Assembly: GCA_017307915.1 (NCBI GenBank)
Contig: JAFKGG010000388.1
Location: 1 to 36,413 of the forward strand
Length of the DNA: 36,413 nt
Direction: 5' to 3'
From: Burkholderiales bacterium
GTDB lineage: Bacteria; Pseudomonadota; Gammaproteobacteria; Burkholderiales; Burkholderiaceae_E
A model generated the notes under the pieces. It made no database searches. It saw only the letters and a list, made by a program, of their open reading frames with translations, and was not told where the DNA came from. The first letter of the stretch is position 1, and each line of letters begins with the position of its first letter. Positions 10,937 through 19,289 of this stretch are shown here, piece after piece. Both the position numbers and the translations under genes were made by a program.

Positions 10937-12046
10937 TCAGATGCGCATCGGCATCACCACGTAGCGGAAGCGCTCGTCATCGGGCACCGTCATCAGCGCG
11001 CTGGTGTTGGCATCGCCAAAATCGATCTGCACGGATTCGGTTTTCAGGTTGCCCAGCACGTCTTGCAGGTAGCTGACGTTGAAACCGATTTCCAGCGGCT
11101 CGGCCGTGTAGTCGATTTCGAGTTCTTCCACCGCCTCTTCCTGCTCGGCGTTGCTGGTCTGGATCTTCATCAGCCCGGGCGCGACGCTGACGCGCACGCC
11201 CTTGAACTTGTCGGAAGTGAGGATCGATGCGCGGCCCAGCGACGCGGCCAGGCCATCGCGCGAAATCACCGCGCGCTTGGTGTAGCCCTGCGGGATGACG
11301 CGCTGGTAGTCGGGAAACTTGCCCTCGACCAGCTTGGAAACCATCTCGACCTCGCCGAAGCGGAAGCGCACCTGGTTGCCCGAGACGTCGATCAGCACCG
11401 GGTCGTCGGCTTCGCTGAGCAGCCGCTGCAATTCGAGCACGGTCTTGCGCGGGATGATCACTTCCTGCCGGGCCAGCGCGGCGCCTTCGATCTCGGCTTC
11501 GCAGAAGGCCAGCCGGTGGCCGTCAGTGGCCACGACTTTGACGTGCGAACCGTCGGTGACCAGCAGCAAGCCGTTCAGGTAGTAGCGGATGTCCTGCTGG
11601 GCCATCGCGAAGTGCACCATGTGGAACAGGTGCTTGAGCTGCTTCTGCGGCAGCGAGAACGATGCGGTGAACTGGTCGTTGACGGCCACCGTGGGGAACT
11701 CATCGGCGGCCAGCGTCTGCAGCGCGAAGCGGCTCTTGCCGGCCTGGATGGTTGCGCGCTTGTTCTCGACCTTGATCGACACCTCGACGCTGTCGGGCAG
11801 CGAACGCAGGATGTCGATCAGCTTGCGCGCCGACACGGTGGTGCCGCCGTCTTCCTTGCCGACACCGAGCTGCGCGGTGGTGCGGATCTGGATCTCGACG
11901 TCGGTGGCCAGGAACGAAACGTCTTCGCCTGTCTTTTGCAACAGCACGTTGGCCAGGATCGGCAGCGTATGCCGGCGCTCGACGATGCCGGCTACCGTCT
12001 GCAGGGGCTTCAGGATCGCATCGCGGTTGGCTTTGATGAACTGCAT
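10937..12046 (-). CDS. dnaN: DNA polymerase III beta subunit (sliding clamp)
   Basis: The 369-residue protein is the ring-shaped processivity clamp loaded on DNA for replication and repair. It opens MQFIKANRDAILKPLQTVAGIVERRHTLPILANVLL, the conserved start of the first of three clamp domains, and ends with the conserved VVMPMRI tail. Length matches the family (366-370). The ATG at 12046 was chosen over an upstream start at 12205 because the extension runs through the DnaA-box region and has no family similarity; AGGA lies about 9 bases before the chosen ATG. The gene follows dnaA after a 234-base gap that I read as the likely origin. Confidence 0.98.
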   Translation of the reverse strand: MQFIKANRDAILKPLQTVAGIVERRHTLPILANVLLQKTGEDVSFLATDVEIQIRTTAQLGVGKEDGGTTVSARKLIDILRSLPDSVEVSIKVENKRATIQAGKSRFALQTLAADEFPTVAVNDQFTASFSLPQKQLKHLFHMVHFAMAQQDIRYYLNGLLLVTDGSHVKVVATDGHRLAFCEAEIEGAALARQEVIIPRKTVLELQRLLSEADDPVLIDVSGNQVRFRFGEVEMVSKLVEGKFPDYQRVIPQGYTKRAVISRDGLAASLGRASILTSDKFKGVRVSVAPGLMKIQTSNAEQEEAVEELEIDYTAEPLEIGFNVSYLQDVLGNLKTESVQIDFGDANTSALMTVPDDERFRYVVMPMRI

Positions 12047-12280
12047 TGCTTTTAAATTCCTGTTGCTGTTGTTAAATGTAGTCGGCCCAACCCTGGGGAT
12101 AACCGGGCAAAGCCCACGCCAGCATTGGCTTGGCGGCGATCGGCCGGGTGTGGAACAAACGTGCCGGCGCCTGTGGATGAAGATGAACAACTCGGCGCTG
12201 CCCAAAAAAGAGGCGAGTTATTCACATTGCATCCGGCAGTTGTCCAGGGTTTTCCCACGGGTTTCATCGGCGTTCTATTT
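12047..12280. other. Probable oriC: DnaA-box cluster between dnaA and dnaN
   Basis: This 234-base non-coding gap holds one perfect DnaA box, TTATTCACA (12218-12226, plus strand). It also holds near matches on the minus strand: TTATCCCCA at 12094-12102, TCATCCACA at 12172-12180 (each one base from TTATCCACA), and TGTTCCACA at 12149-12157. Short AT-rich runs lie at both ends (near 12065-12080 and 12268-12283). Coding strand changes across dnaA-rpmH, as expected at an origin. DnaA boxes here could also serve dnaA or dnaN autoregulation. The alternative dnaA-rpmH gap shows no clear box. A GC-skew plot was not run. Confidence 0.6.
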
Positions 12281-13804
12281 TTAGCTGCGCAAGGTCTGTT
12301 CAAGCACGTGCAGTTGGCGGTTCCATTCCTGGTCGTGCTGCCGTAGCTCGGCGATGCGCTTGACGGCGTGCATCACCGTCGTGTGATCGCGGCCGCCGAA
12401 CGATTCGCCGATCTCGGGAAAACTCTTCTGCGTCAGTTCCTTGGCGAAATACATGGCCACCTGCCGGGCGCGCGCGATGTGCGCGGGCCGGCGCTTGCTG
12501 TACATGTCGGCGACCTTGATCTTGAAGAAGTCGGCCACCGTCTTCTGGATCGATTCGATCGAGATCGGCGGCCGGTTCTGTTCGAGCAGGTCTTTCAGCG
12601 CTTCCTTGGCCTGGTCGGCGGTGATCGCGGTGTTGCGGAAACGCGAGAAGGCGATCACGCGCAGCAGTGCGCCTTCCAGTTCACGCACGTTCGAGCGCAG
12701 GTTCTTGGCGACGAAATAGGCCACTTCCTCGGGCAGCTTGGCGGCGGACTGCTCGGCTTTCTTCAGCAGGATCGCCACCCGCATTTCGAGCTCAGGCGGT
12801 TCGATCTCGACGATCAGGCCTGAGCCGAAGCGCGATACCAGCCGGTCTTCGAATGCCGACAGCTCCTTTGGGTAGGTATCGCAGGTGATGATCAACTGCT
12901 TGCGTGCCGACAGCAGCGATTCGAAGGTGTAGAAGAATTCTTCCTGCGTGCGTTCCTTGCCGCCGAGGAACTGGATGTCGTCGATCAGCAGCAGGTCGAG
13001 CGACTGGTATTTCTTCTTGAAATCCTGCAGCGACTTGCGCTGGATGCCGCGCACCATCTCGTCGAAATAATCCTGTGCGTGGATGTAGCGCACACGCGCG
13101 TCGGGCTTGCGTTCGAGAATGGCATTGCCCACCGCGTGCAGCAGGTGCGTCTTGCCCAGGCCGACGCCGCCGTACAGGAACAGCGGGTTGTACGAGGTGC
13201 CGGGCCGCTCGACCACCTGCAGCGCGGCCGACCAGGCCATCTGGTTGGCCTTGCCGTTGACGAAGGTTTCGAAGGTCAGCTCGGCGCGCAGCCGCGTCAG
13301 CGCATCGGGGCCGGGCAGCGGTGCAGGTTCGGGAGCGATCGTGTCGGTGGCGATGCCGTCGATGATTTCGATGGCTTCTTCGCCGTCGGCGGATTCGCTG
13401 CCGGCGTCGGCAGAGCCCGTGCTGGCAGCGGCACCGGTGTTGCCGATGGAATTGATTCCGGCGGCGGGGCCGGGGCCCAGGCGCAGACCAGCGGCACCCG
13501 CCGACCCGGCGCCGCGCGCCAATACGGGCGCGCTGCCGCCCTCGCCGCCCGCTGCCGGGCTGCGATGAATCTCGAAGCGCACGCGCAGATCGGGTTCGAT
13601 GGTTTCGCGCGCGATCGTCTCGATGCGCGACTCGAACTGCGACTTGACCCAGTTCAACTTGAAGTGGTTGGGCACGCCCAGGCGCAGCAGCCGTTCGTTC
13701 TCGTCATAGGCGAGAAAGACCAGCGGCTTGATCCAGGGTTTGAACTGCTGGGCTGGGATCTCGCTTTCGAGCCTTGCCACGCAGGCGAGCCAACGGTCCA
13801 ACAT
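12281..13804 (-). CDS. dnaA: Chromosomal replication initiator protein DnaA
   Basis: The 507-residue AAA+ protein binds DnaA boxes and opens oriC. Domain I begins MLDRWLACVARLESEIPAQQFKPWI, as in other betaproteobacteria. A long Ala/Gly/Ser-rich linker (domain II) spans about 80-165. The AAA+ core has Walker A GGVGLGKT at 212-219, Walker B LLLIDD at 271-276 and RFGSGLIVEI near 325-334. The box-binding signature GGRDHTTVMHA is at 470-480. The ATG at 13804 was chosen because it matches the family N-terminus; an in-frame ATG at 13891 would add 29 residues with no such similarity. No strong ribosome site precedes either. The gene heads the dnaA-dnaN-gyrB series. Confidence 0.97.
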   Translation of the reverse strand: MLDRWLACVARLESEIPAQQFKPWIKPLVFLAYDENERLLRLGVPNHFKLNWVKSQFESRIETIARETIEPDLRVRFEIHRSPAAGGEGGSAPVLARGAGSAGAAGLRLGPGPAAGINSIGNTGAAASTGSADAGSESADGEEAIEIIDGIATDTIAPEPAPLPGPDALTRLRAELTFETFVNGKANQMAWSAALQVVERPGTSYNPLFLYGGVGLGKTHLLHAVGNAILERKPDARVRYIHAQDYFDEMVRGIQRKSLQDFKKKYQSLDLLLIDDIQFLGGKERTQEEFFYTFESLLSARKQLIITCDTYPKELSAFEDRLVSRFGSGLIVEIEPPELEMRVAILLKKAEQSAAKLPEEVAYFVAKNLRSNVRELEGALLRVIAFSRFRNTAITADQAKEALKDLLEQNRPPISIESIQKTVADFFKIKVADMYSKRRPAHIARARQVAMYFAKELTQKSFPEIGESFGGRDHTTVMHAVKRIAELRQHDQEWNRQLHVLEQTLRS

Positions 13805-14043
13805 GTGTCGATCGATTCCGGGCGGCGAATGCGAGAACGGGTTCGTTTCGCGTGTTGTGTCGGTTTGAAAGGAACTGCGCAGAACTGTCATCGCGGCCAG
13901 CAGGCTCGCGGGCGGTTTTCGCGCCGAACCCGTTATTTTACCCCTTCAGGGAAACGCCTTGCCAGCCCGAAATTGACAAAATGACCCGTAATGCGCTGTA
14001 ATAAAAGGCTTTTCTTTTCGCCAGATTTCTTCGAGGTTTTCCC
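13805..14043. promoter_or_regulatory. dnaA-rpmH divergent region with strong rpmH promoter
   Basis: This 239-base region separates the leftward dnaA and rightward rpmH genes. For rpmH it has a perfect -35 TTGACA (13975-13980), a 16-base spacer and a -10 TGTAAT (13997-14002), about 42 bases before the rpmH ATG. A T-rich leader with GAGGTTTT precedes the start. On the minus strand a TAAAAT (within GGGTAAAATAACG near 13931-13943) could be a dnaA -10, but its -35 is poor. I see no good DnaA box here, in contrast to the dnaA-dnaN gap. Confidence 0.65.
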
Positions 14044-14178
14044 ATGAAACGCACCTTTCAACCGTCGGTTGTGCGCCGCAAGCGCACGCACGGCTTTCTG
14101 GTCCGCATGAAGTCCCGCGGTGGGCGTGCGGTGATCCGTGCGCGTCGCGCCAAGGGCCGCAAGCGCCTGAGCGTCTGA
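14044..14178 (+). CDS. rpmH: 50S ribosomal protein L34
   Basis: The 44-residue very basic protein begins [20 protein letters not shown] and ends with [11 protein letters not shown], the full L34 pattern. L34 binds 23S rRNA in the large ribosomal subunit. The gene sits in its conserved place, divergent from dnaA and ahead of rnpA, yidD and yidC. A consensus-like promoter lies just upstream. Confidence 0.98.
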   Translation: MKRTFQPSVVRRKRTHGFLVRMKSRGGRAVIRARRAKGRKRLSV

Positions 14179-14354
14179 TTTGCCGTCAGGCTTGCCGTAC
14201 GGCTCGCTATCTGGCCCGCTGTTCGGCGCCGCGCCGTCTGGCGCCTGGTCGCTGGGCGACCAAGCCTGATGCGCGCCAGCCCGATGCCTTGAAAACCGCC
14301 GACAAGCGCCCAGACCCCAGCGTCGCAGAAGCCGGATCCGACCGCAAGCGGACC

Positions 14355-14834
14355 ATGCATCCGGCCCCCGCCGCCGTTGCCGCCGCGCCATCGCGGTCCG
14401 CAGACCGCTCGCCGCCGCACCTGGCGGCTTCGTTGCTCAGGACTCGCCCGGTCGCCGCAGGCGAACATTTCCACGTGCATTGCAAGCCACTGCCCGCTGG
14501 TTCGGGTGTGCTGCTGATGGCGGTTCCGAAGCGCCTGCTTGCACGCGCCGTGGATCGCAACCTGGTGCGCCGCCTTGCGCGCGAGGCCTGGCGGGGAGCT
14601 GGCTTGCATCGTCAGCCGCTGGCGGCGATGGTGAAGCTGGCGCGCCGGCCGGCGTGTCTGGCGCGTTCGCGAGTGACGGCCGCGGCTGCGCGCCGGGGCG
14701 CCGCGTCTACGCGGGCGGCGGGCAAAGCCACGCTGGCTGGAGCCGGCCGCCGCTCGAACAAGAAACAGTTGCGCGCCGAGCTCGATCAGTTGCTGGCCAC
14801 CGTCTGTCGCCGCCTTGGCGGTTCGCGGCCATGA
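14355..14834 (+). CDS. rnpA: Ribonuclease P protein component (diverged, basic C-terminal extension)
   Basis: RnpA assists the RNase P RNA in cutting the 5' leader from pre-tRNA. The protein of about 159 residues keeps the diagnostic block [25 protein letters not shown] (near 56-80), which contains the RNxxRR signature, preceded by a strand region [10 protein letters not shown]. Outside this it is unusually diverged and rich in Ala and Arg, and its C-terminal half is longer than usual; most RnpA are 110-135 residues. The start is uncertain. The ATG at 14355 puts a normal distance before the conserved block; a TTG at 14289 would add 22 residues, and the frame is open back into rpmH. The stop overlaps the yidD start (ATGA), so the two are translationally coupled. 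Confidence 0.85.
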   Translation: MHPAPAAVAAAPSRSADRSPPHLAASLLRTRPVAAGEHFHVHCKPLPAGSGVLLMAVPKRLLARAVDRNLVRRLAREAWRGAGLHRQPLAAMVKLARRPACLARSRVTAAAARRGAASTRAAGKATLAGAGRRSNKKQLRAELDQLLATVCRRLGGSRP

Positions 14835-15133
14835 AGGGTCTGTTCACAGCCCTGATACGCTTCTACCGCGCGGCGATCAGCCCGATGCTGGCGCCGCGTT
14901 GTCGGTTCTTGCCCACTTGCTCCGACTACGCGCTGCAGGCGATCGAACGCCATGGCGCGTTGGCCGGCGGCTGGCTGGCGCTCAAGCGTCTGGCCCGCTG
15001 CCACCCGTTTGCGCAAGGCGGACTCGATGAGGTGCCCGACGAGGCGCCCGGACAATACCTGCGTGCATCGCTGCGCTGCAATTGCCGCTGGCCTGGCGCC
15101 ATGCGGCGCAAAGAACCTCAATCGGATCGATAA
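14831..15133 (+). CDS. yidD: Membrane protein insertion efficiency factor YidD
   Basis: The 100-residue protein has the full YidD pattern: [35 protein letters not shown] (about 8-42), then [24 protein letters not shown]. The conserved cysteines of RCRFLPTCS are present, and a basic amphipathic N-terminus is expected to sit on the inner face of the cytoplasmic membrane, where YidD assists YidC-dependent insertion. The start overlaps the rnpA stop by ATGA, and the stop lies 6 bases before yidC. I used the ATG at 14831 because the longer frame upstream is only rnpA read out of frame. Confidence 0.96.
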   Translation: MKGLFTALIRFYRAAISPMLAPRCRFLPTCSDYALQAIERHGALAGGWLALKRLARCHPFAQGGLDEVPDEAPGQYLRASLRCNCRWPGAMRRKEPQSDR

Positions 15134-15139
15134 CGGACC

Positions 15140-16843
15140 ATGCAGACCCAACGAATGATCCTGTGGATCGTGTTCTCGATGTCGCTGCTTTTCCTGTGGG
15201 ATTCATGGCAGAAGCACAACGGGCATCCGTCGATGTTCGGGTCGTCGACCTCGCAGCAGGCCGCCGCGACGCCGGCGGCGGGCGGTGCCGATCCGTCGCG
15301 TGCCGATCCGAGCATTCCGCCGCCGGCCGCCACCTCGGACGCCGGCCGCGTCGAGGCGCCGGCCGCGCCCGCCACGTCGGGCAAGACGCTGCGGCTGGCC
15401 AACGACGTGTTGGCGCTGGACATCGATCTGAACGGCGGGCAGGTCCGCCGCGCCGAGCTGCTCAAGCATCGTGACCTGAACGACCGCGCCAACAATCTGG
15501 TGCTGCTGCAAGACCAGCCCGGCGCCATCTATCTGGCGCAGACCGGCTGGGTCGGCGGCGCCAACGGCAACGGCTTTCCCACACATCGCACGCCGATGAT
15601 GCCGGTTGACGGCAACATGGAACCGCACGTGCTGACCGGCGGCAGCGGCGCGGTGCAGCTCAGCCTGACGGCGGAAAGCGGCGGGCTGAAGGTGGTGCGC
15701 ACCTACACGCTGGCGCGGGCCGCCTATCTGCTCGACGTGAAGGATGAGATCAGCAACGTCAGCGATGCGCCGCTGCGGCCCACGCAGTACATGCAGCTCA
15801 CGCGCGACGGCAACAAGCCGCCCGGTGAATCGAGCTTCTACAGCACCTATACCGGCCCGGTGATCTATACCGATGCCGACAAGTTCCAGAAGGTCGACTT
15901 CGGCAGCATCGACAAGGACAAGGCCAAGCATTCGCAGCAGGCCAACGACGGCTGGGCCGGCATCATCCAGCACTATTTCGTGGCGGCCTGGATTCCGCCG
16001 CAGGATTCGCCGCGCGAGTACTACACGCGCAAGGTCGACAACAACCTGTATTCGGTGGGGCTGCGCAAGGCTACCGGCGAGCTGGCGCCGGGCGCCAGCG
16101 CCACCATCGAATCGAAGCTGCTGATCGGCCCGCAAGACCAGCGCATGCTGGAAAAGATCGCGCCGGGGCTGGACCTGACCGTCGACTACGGCTGGCTGAC
16201 GGTGATCGCTCAGCCGATCTACTGGCTGCTCGAAAAGCTGCACGGCATGGTCGGCAACTGGGGCTGGGCGATCGTGCTGTTGACGATCATCATCAAGACG
16301 CTGTTCTATCCGTTGCAGGCGGCCAGCTATCGCTCGATGGCGCGGATGAAGGCGGTGACGCCGCGCTTGCAGCAGATTCGCGAGCGCTACGGCAGCGATC
16401 GCATGAAGATGAATCAGGCGATGATGGAACTGTACAAGACCGAGAAGATCAATCCGCTCGGCGGCTGCCTGCCGATCGTGGTGCAGATCCCGGTGTTCAT
16501 CTCGCTGTACTGGGTGCTGCTGGCTTCGGTCGAGATGCGCAACGCGCCCTGGCTGGGCTGGATCACCGACCTGTCGGCGCCGGATCCGTTCTACATCCTG
16601 CCGCTGGTGATGGCCGCGACGATGTTCATCCAGGTCAGGCTGAATCCGACGCCGCCGGATCCGATACAGGCCAAAATGATGATGATCATGCCGCTGGTGT
16701 TCTCGGTGATGTTCTTCTTCTTCCCGGCGGGCCTGGTGCTGTACTGGCTGGTCAACAACATCTATTCGATCGTCCAGCAGTGGCTGATCACCCGCAATAT
16801 CGAAGCGGCTGCGAGCGTGGCGGCTGCCAAGCTGAAGCGTTGA
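15140..16843 (+). CDS. yidC: Membrane protein insertase YidC
   Basis: The 567-residue inner-membrane insertase acts alone or with SecYEG to insert membrane proteins. An N-terminal membrane anchor (about 7-20, MILWIVFSMSLLFLW) is followed by a low-complexity Ala/Pro linker to about 85, a large periplasmic beta domain (about 85-345) and the five-helix core domain (about 350-560). The core shows YPLQAASYRSMARMKAVTPRLQQIRERYG, whose Arg belongs to the hydrophilic groove, then NPLGGCLPIVVQIPVFISLYWVL and LVLYWLVNNIYSIVQQWLI. A short basic tail follows. It is the last gene of the rpmH-rnpA-yidD-yidC series; mnmE, its usual neighbour, lies 3.3 kb further on. Confidence 0.98.
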   Translation: MQTQRMILWIVFSMSLLFLWDSWQKHNGHPSMFGSSTSQQAAATPAAGGADPSRADPSIPPPAATSDAGRVEAPAAPATSGKTLRLANDVLALDIDLNGGQVRRAELLKHRDLNDRANNLVLLQDQPGAIYLAQTGWVGGANGNGFPTHRTPMMPVDGNMEPHVLTGGSGAVQLSLTAESGGLKVVRTYTLARAAYLLDVKDEISNVSDAPLRPTQYMQLTRDGNKPPGESSFYSTYTGPVIYTDADKFQKVDFGSIDKDKAKHSQQANDGWAGIIQHYFVAAWIPPQDSPREYYTRKVDNNLYSVGLRKATGELAPGASATIESKLLIGPQDQRMLEKIAPGLDLTVDYGWLTVIAQPIYWLLEKLHGMVGNWGWAIVLLTIIIKTLFYPLQAASYRSMARMKAVTPRLQQIRERYGSDRMKMNQAMMELYKTEKINPLGGCLPIVVQIPVFISLYWVLLASVEMRNAPWLGWITDLSAPDPFYILPLVMAATMFIQVRLNPTPPDPIQAKMMMIMPLVFSVMFFFFPAGLVLYWLVNNIYSIVQQWLITRNIEAAASVAAAKLKR

Positions 16844-16890
16844 TCGGGGTGGCTTGAGGCCGGCGCGGCGCCGTCGGCGCAGGCCGTGAT

Positions 16891-17817
16891 TCAGGCGGCT
16901 GGCGCCGGGTGCGTGCGCCAGCGCGGGCCGGCCTTCAGCAGTTGGCTGGGCACGTCGTGCCCGATCAGCGCCGGCAGCGCGGCGCTGACCGCCAGCAGCC
17001 GCTGCAGGTCGACACCGGTGTCGTAGCCCATCAGGTTCAGCATGTGCACCAGCTCTTCGGTGCAGACGTTGCCGCTGGCGCCTGGCGCATAAGGGCAGCC
17101 GCCGATGCCGCCCGCCGAGGCATCGAAGCGGCGGATGCCGGCGTCGAGCGCCGCCATCGTGTTGGCCAGCGCCATGCCGCGCGTGTTGTGGAAGTGCAGC
17201 GTGAAATCGATCGATGCGAAACGCTGCCGCGCCTGCGCCGCGATCTCGTTCACCTGCGTCGGATAAGCCATGCCAGTGGTGTCGCACAGCGTCATGCTGC
17301 GCACGTCGAGCTGCGCGAAACCATCGACCAGCCGCATCACTTCATCGACGGAAACGTCGCCTTCCATCGGGCAGCCGAATACCGTCGACAGTGAGACGTT
17401 GATGGCCACGCCGCTGCCGCGCAAGGTGTTGATGATGTCGCGCAACTGCGCGAACGACTGCTCGCGGCTCATCCGCAGATTGGCGCGGTTGTGCGTTTCG
17501 CTGGCCGACATGACGAGGTTGACTTCGTCGACGCGGCACGACAGCGCACGCTCGGCGCCGCGCAGATTGGGCACCAGCACCGTGTAGACGACGCCCGGCC
17601 GGCGGTTGATCTGCTGCATCACGGCTTCGGCGTCGCGCAGCGCCGGGATCGCCTTGGCCGACGTGAACGAAGTGACTTCGATCTTGGCGAAGCCGCATTC
17701 CGACAGCGCGTCGATGAAGCGGATTTTGTCGTCGGTGTCGATGAACTGGGCTTCGTTCTGGAAGCCGTCGCGTGGGGCGACTTCCTGGATGAACAGTTTG
17801 CCGGTGGCTGGGTTCAT
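16891..17817 (-). CDS. Hydroxymethylglutaryl-CoA lyase-like enzyme
   Basis: The 308-residue TIM-barrel lyase cleaves 3-hydroxy-3-methylglutaryl-CoA (or a related 3-hydroxyacyl-CoA) to acetyl-CoA and a ketoacid. All key elements are visible: EVAPRDGFQNE at 12-22 with Arg16 and Asp17; CDTTGMAYP near 178-186; HFHNTRG at 208-214 with metal-binding His208 and His210; and the mobile loop GGCPYAPGASGN at 239-250 with catalytic Cys241. The ATG at 17817 was chosen because it begins the conserved domain; an in-frame start at 17955 would run into the CoA-transferase gene. It follows that gene by 94 bases in the same direction. A joint pathway (CoA transfer, then carbon-carbon cleavage) is inferred. Confidence 0.9.
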   Translation of the reverse strand: MNPATGKLFIQEVAPRDGFQNEAQFIDTDDKIRFIDALSECGFAKIEVTSFTSAKAIPALRDAEAVMQQINRRPGVVYTVLVPNLRGAERALSCRVDEVNLVMSASETHNRANLRMSREQSFAQLRDIINTLRGSGVAINVSLSTVFGCPMEGDVSVDEVMRLVDGFAQLDVRSMTLCDTTGMAYPTQVNEIAAQARQRFASIDFTLHFHNTRGMALANTMAALDAGIRRFDASAGGIGGCPYAPGASGNVCTEELVHMLNLMGYDTGVDLQRLLAVSAALPALIGHDVPSQLLKAGPRWRTHPAPAA

Positions 17818-17911
17818 GGGGTTGGCGTCGTGTGTGTGGCGGCGGATGGCGTGGGGGCGGCTGGCGCGGAGTGGTGTGCAGCGAGGCGGGCCGAGCTGCG
17901 CCGGGAGTTCA

Positions 17912-19099
17912 TCAGACGATGCCGCGTTCGCGTAAGGCGGCGCGCGCTTGCGCATCGACGCCGAGCCGGGCCAGCACCTCGTCGGTATGCTGGCCCAGCG
18001 CCGGCGCCGGGCTGCGCATTTCGCCCGGCGTGTCGCTGAGCTTGGGCACGACGCCGGGCAGTTTCACCGCCGTGCCGTCGGGCAGCGCGGCGTCGAGGAT
18101 CATGCCGCGTGCCTGATAGTGCGGGTCGGTGGCGATGTCGGCTACGTCGTAGATCTTGCCGGCCGGAATGTGATGTTCGTTGAGTACGCGCAGCACCTCG
18201 TCGAGCGGGTGCTGACCGGTCCAGGTCGAGATTGCGGCGTCGATCATCTCCACCTGCTTGACGCGGCCGGCGTTGTTCTGCAGCGCAGGGTCTTGCGCCA
18301 GATCATCGCGGCCGATGGCCGACATCAGCCGCTTGAAGATGCTGTCGCCGTTGCCGGCGATCAGCGCGTATTTGCCGTCGGCGCAGCGATAGGCATTGGT
18401 GGGCGCGATGCCGGGCAGGCTGCTGCCGGCGGGTTGCCGCACTTCGCCTGACACCGAGTATTCGGGCAACAGGCTTTCCATCATGTTGAACACCGATTCG
18501 TACAGGGCCACGTCGATCATCTGGCCGCGGCCGCTTTGTTCGCGCGCGCGCAGCGCCAGCAGCACGCCGATCACGCCATGCAGCGCCGACAGCGAATCGC
18601 CGATCGACACGCCTACTCGCACCGGCGTGCGGCCCGGTTCGCCGCTCAGGTGCCGCAGGCCACCCATCGCTTCGGCGACCACGCCGAAGCCGGGCAGGTC
18701 GCGGTAAGGGCCGGTCTGCCCATAGCCGGAGACGCGCAGCATGATGAGCCGCGGGTTGATCGCGTGCAGCTCTTCCCAGCCCAGGCCCCAGCCTTCGAGG
18801 GTGCCGGGGCGGAAGTTCTCGACCAGCACGTCGGCTTCGAGCGCCAGCTTGCGCACCAGCTCGTGCGCTTCGGCTTGGCGCAGATCGAGCGTCACCGATT
18901 TCTTGTTGCGCGACTGCGAAGCCCACCACACCGAGGTGCCGTCATGGATCAGTCGCCAGTTGCGCAGCGGGTCGCCGGTGCCCGGGGGCTCGATCTTGAT
19001 CACCTCGGCGCCGAACTCGGCCAGCATTCTGGCGGCGAACGGGCCGGCGATCAGTTGGCCGAGTTCGAGTACCTTGATTCCTTCGAGGGCTGCGGTCAT
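17912..19099 (-). CDS. Class III CoA-transferase (CaiB/BaiF, formyl-CoA-transferase type)
   Basis: The 395-residue protein moves CoA between carboxylic acids through an enzyme-bound aspartyl anhydride. It shows the family opening LEGIKVLELGQLIAGPFAARMLAEFGAEVIKIEPP, the RNKKSVTLDLR segment (64-74) and VLVENFRPGTLEGWGLG (91-107). Asp168 in SIGDSLSALHG matches the catalytic aspartate of formyl-CoA transferase. The ATG at 19099 was chosen over an in-frame start at 19147 because the domain starts there. It is divergent from the LysR-2 gene across a 190-base region and upstream of the lyase gene, so a LysR-controlled two-gene operon is likely. Acid substrate and CoA donor are unknown. Confidence 0.92.
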   Translation of the reverse strand: MTAALEGIKVLELGQLIAGPFAARMLAEFGAEVIKIEPPGTGDPLRNWRLIHDGTSVWWASQSRNKKSVTLDLRQAEAHELVRKLALEADVLVENFRPGTLEGWGLGWEELHAINPRLIMLRVSGYGQTGPYRDLPGFGVVAEAMGGLRHLSGEPGRTPVRVGVSIGDSLSALHGVIGVLLALRAREQSGRGQMIDVALYESVFNMMESLLPEYSVSGEVRQPAGSSLPGIAPTNAYRCADGKYALIAGNGDSIFKRLMSAIGRDDLAQDPALQNNAGRVKQVEMIDAAISTWTGQHPLDEVLRVLNEHHIPAGKIYDVADIATDPHYQARGMILDAALPDGTAVKLPGVVPKLSDTPGEMRSPAPALGQHTDEVLARLGVDAQARAALRERGIV

Positions 19100-19289
19100 G
19101 GCGGAAGCGGTGTTCGTTTGGGAAGAGGGGCGTTGACGCGGCGTCACAGTAGCAACGAAGCGCGCAAAAGCGAATCATTGATCGATGATGCTGCCATCGC
19201 GTATGGCGATGGCAAGCGCGGTGCGACGGTATACTTGGCCGATCGGCGGACCGCCGCCCGGCGGATCGCCGCTTGCCGCCTTGCCTGCC
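19100..19289. promoter_or_regulatory. Divergent control region between CoA-transferase and LysR-2
   Basis: This 190-base non-coding region carries two inverted repeats. The first, ATCATTGATCGATGAT (19174-19189), is palindromic except for one base pair. The second has perfect 9-base arms TGCCATCGC and GCGATGGCA around a 5-base loop (19192-19214). A -10-like TATACT (19230-19235) for the LysR gene follows, with the second repeat overlapping its -35 position, as would suit autorepression. A third GC-rich repeat, CGGCGG-A-CCGCCG (19244-19256), may fold in the LysR leader. Operator function is inferred from position and symmetry. Confidence 0.5.

Noticed and set aside
13892-14043. dnaA-rpmH gap as oriC
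   Set aside because: No DnaA box with at most one mismatch was seen; kept only as promoter region.
14179-14354. Possible extra small gene between rpmH and rnpA
   Set aside because: The frame is continuous with rnpA and has no ATG or ribosome site of its own; it is more likely leader or an rnpA N-terminal extension.
16844-16890. GC-rich inverted repeat between yidC and the lyase gene as a terminator
   Set aside because: Short stem without a T-run on either strand.
15203-17287. Minus-strand open frame of about 690 residues opposite yidC
   Set aside because: Antisense shadow; it also runs into the real lyase gene in another frame.
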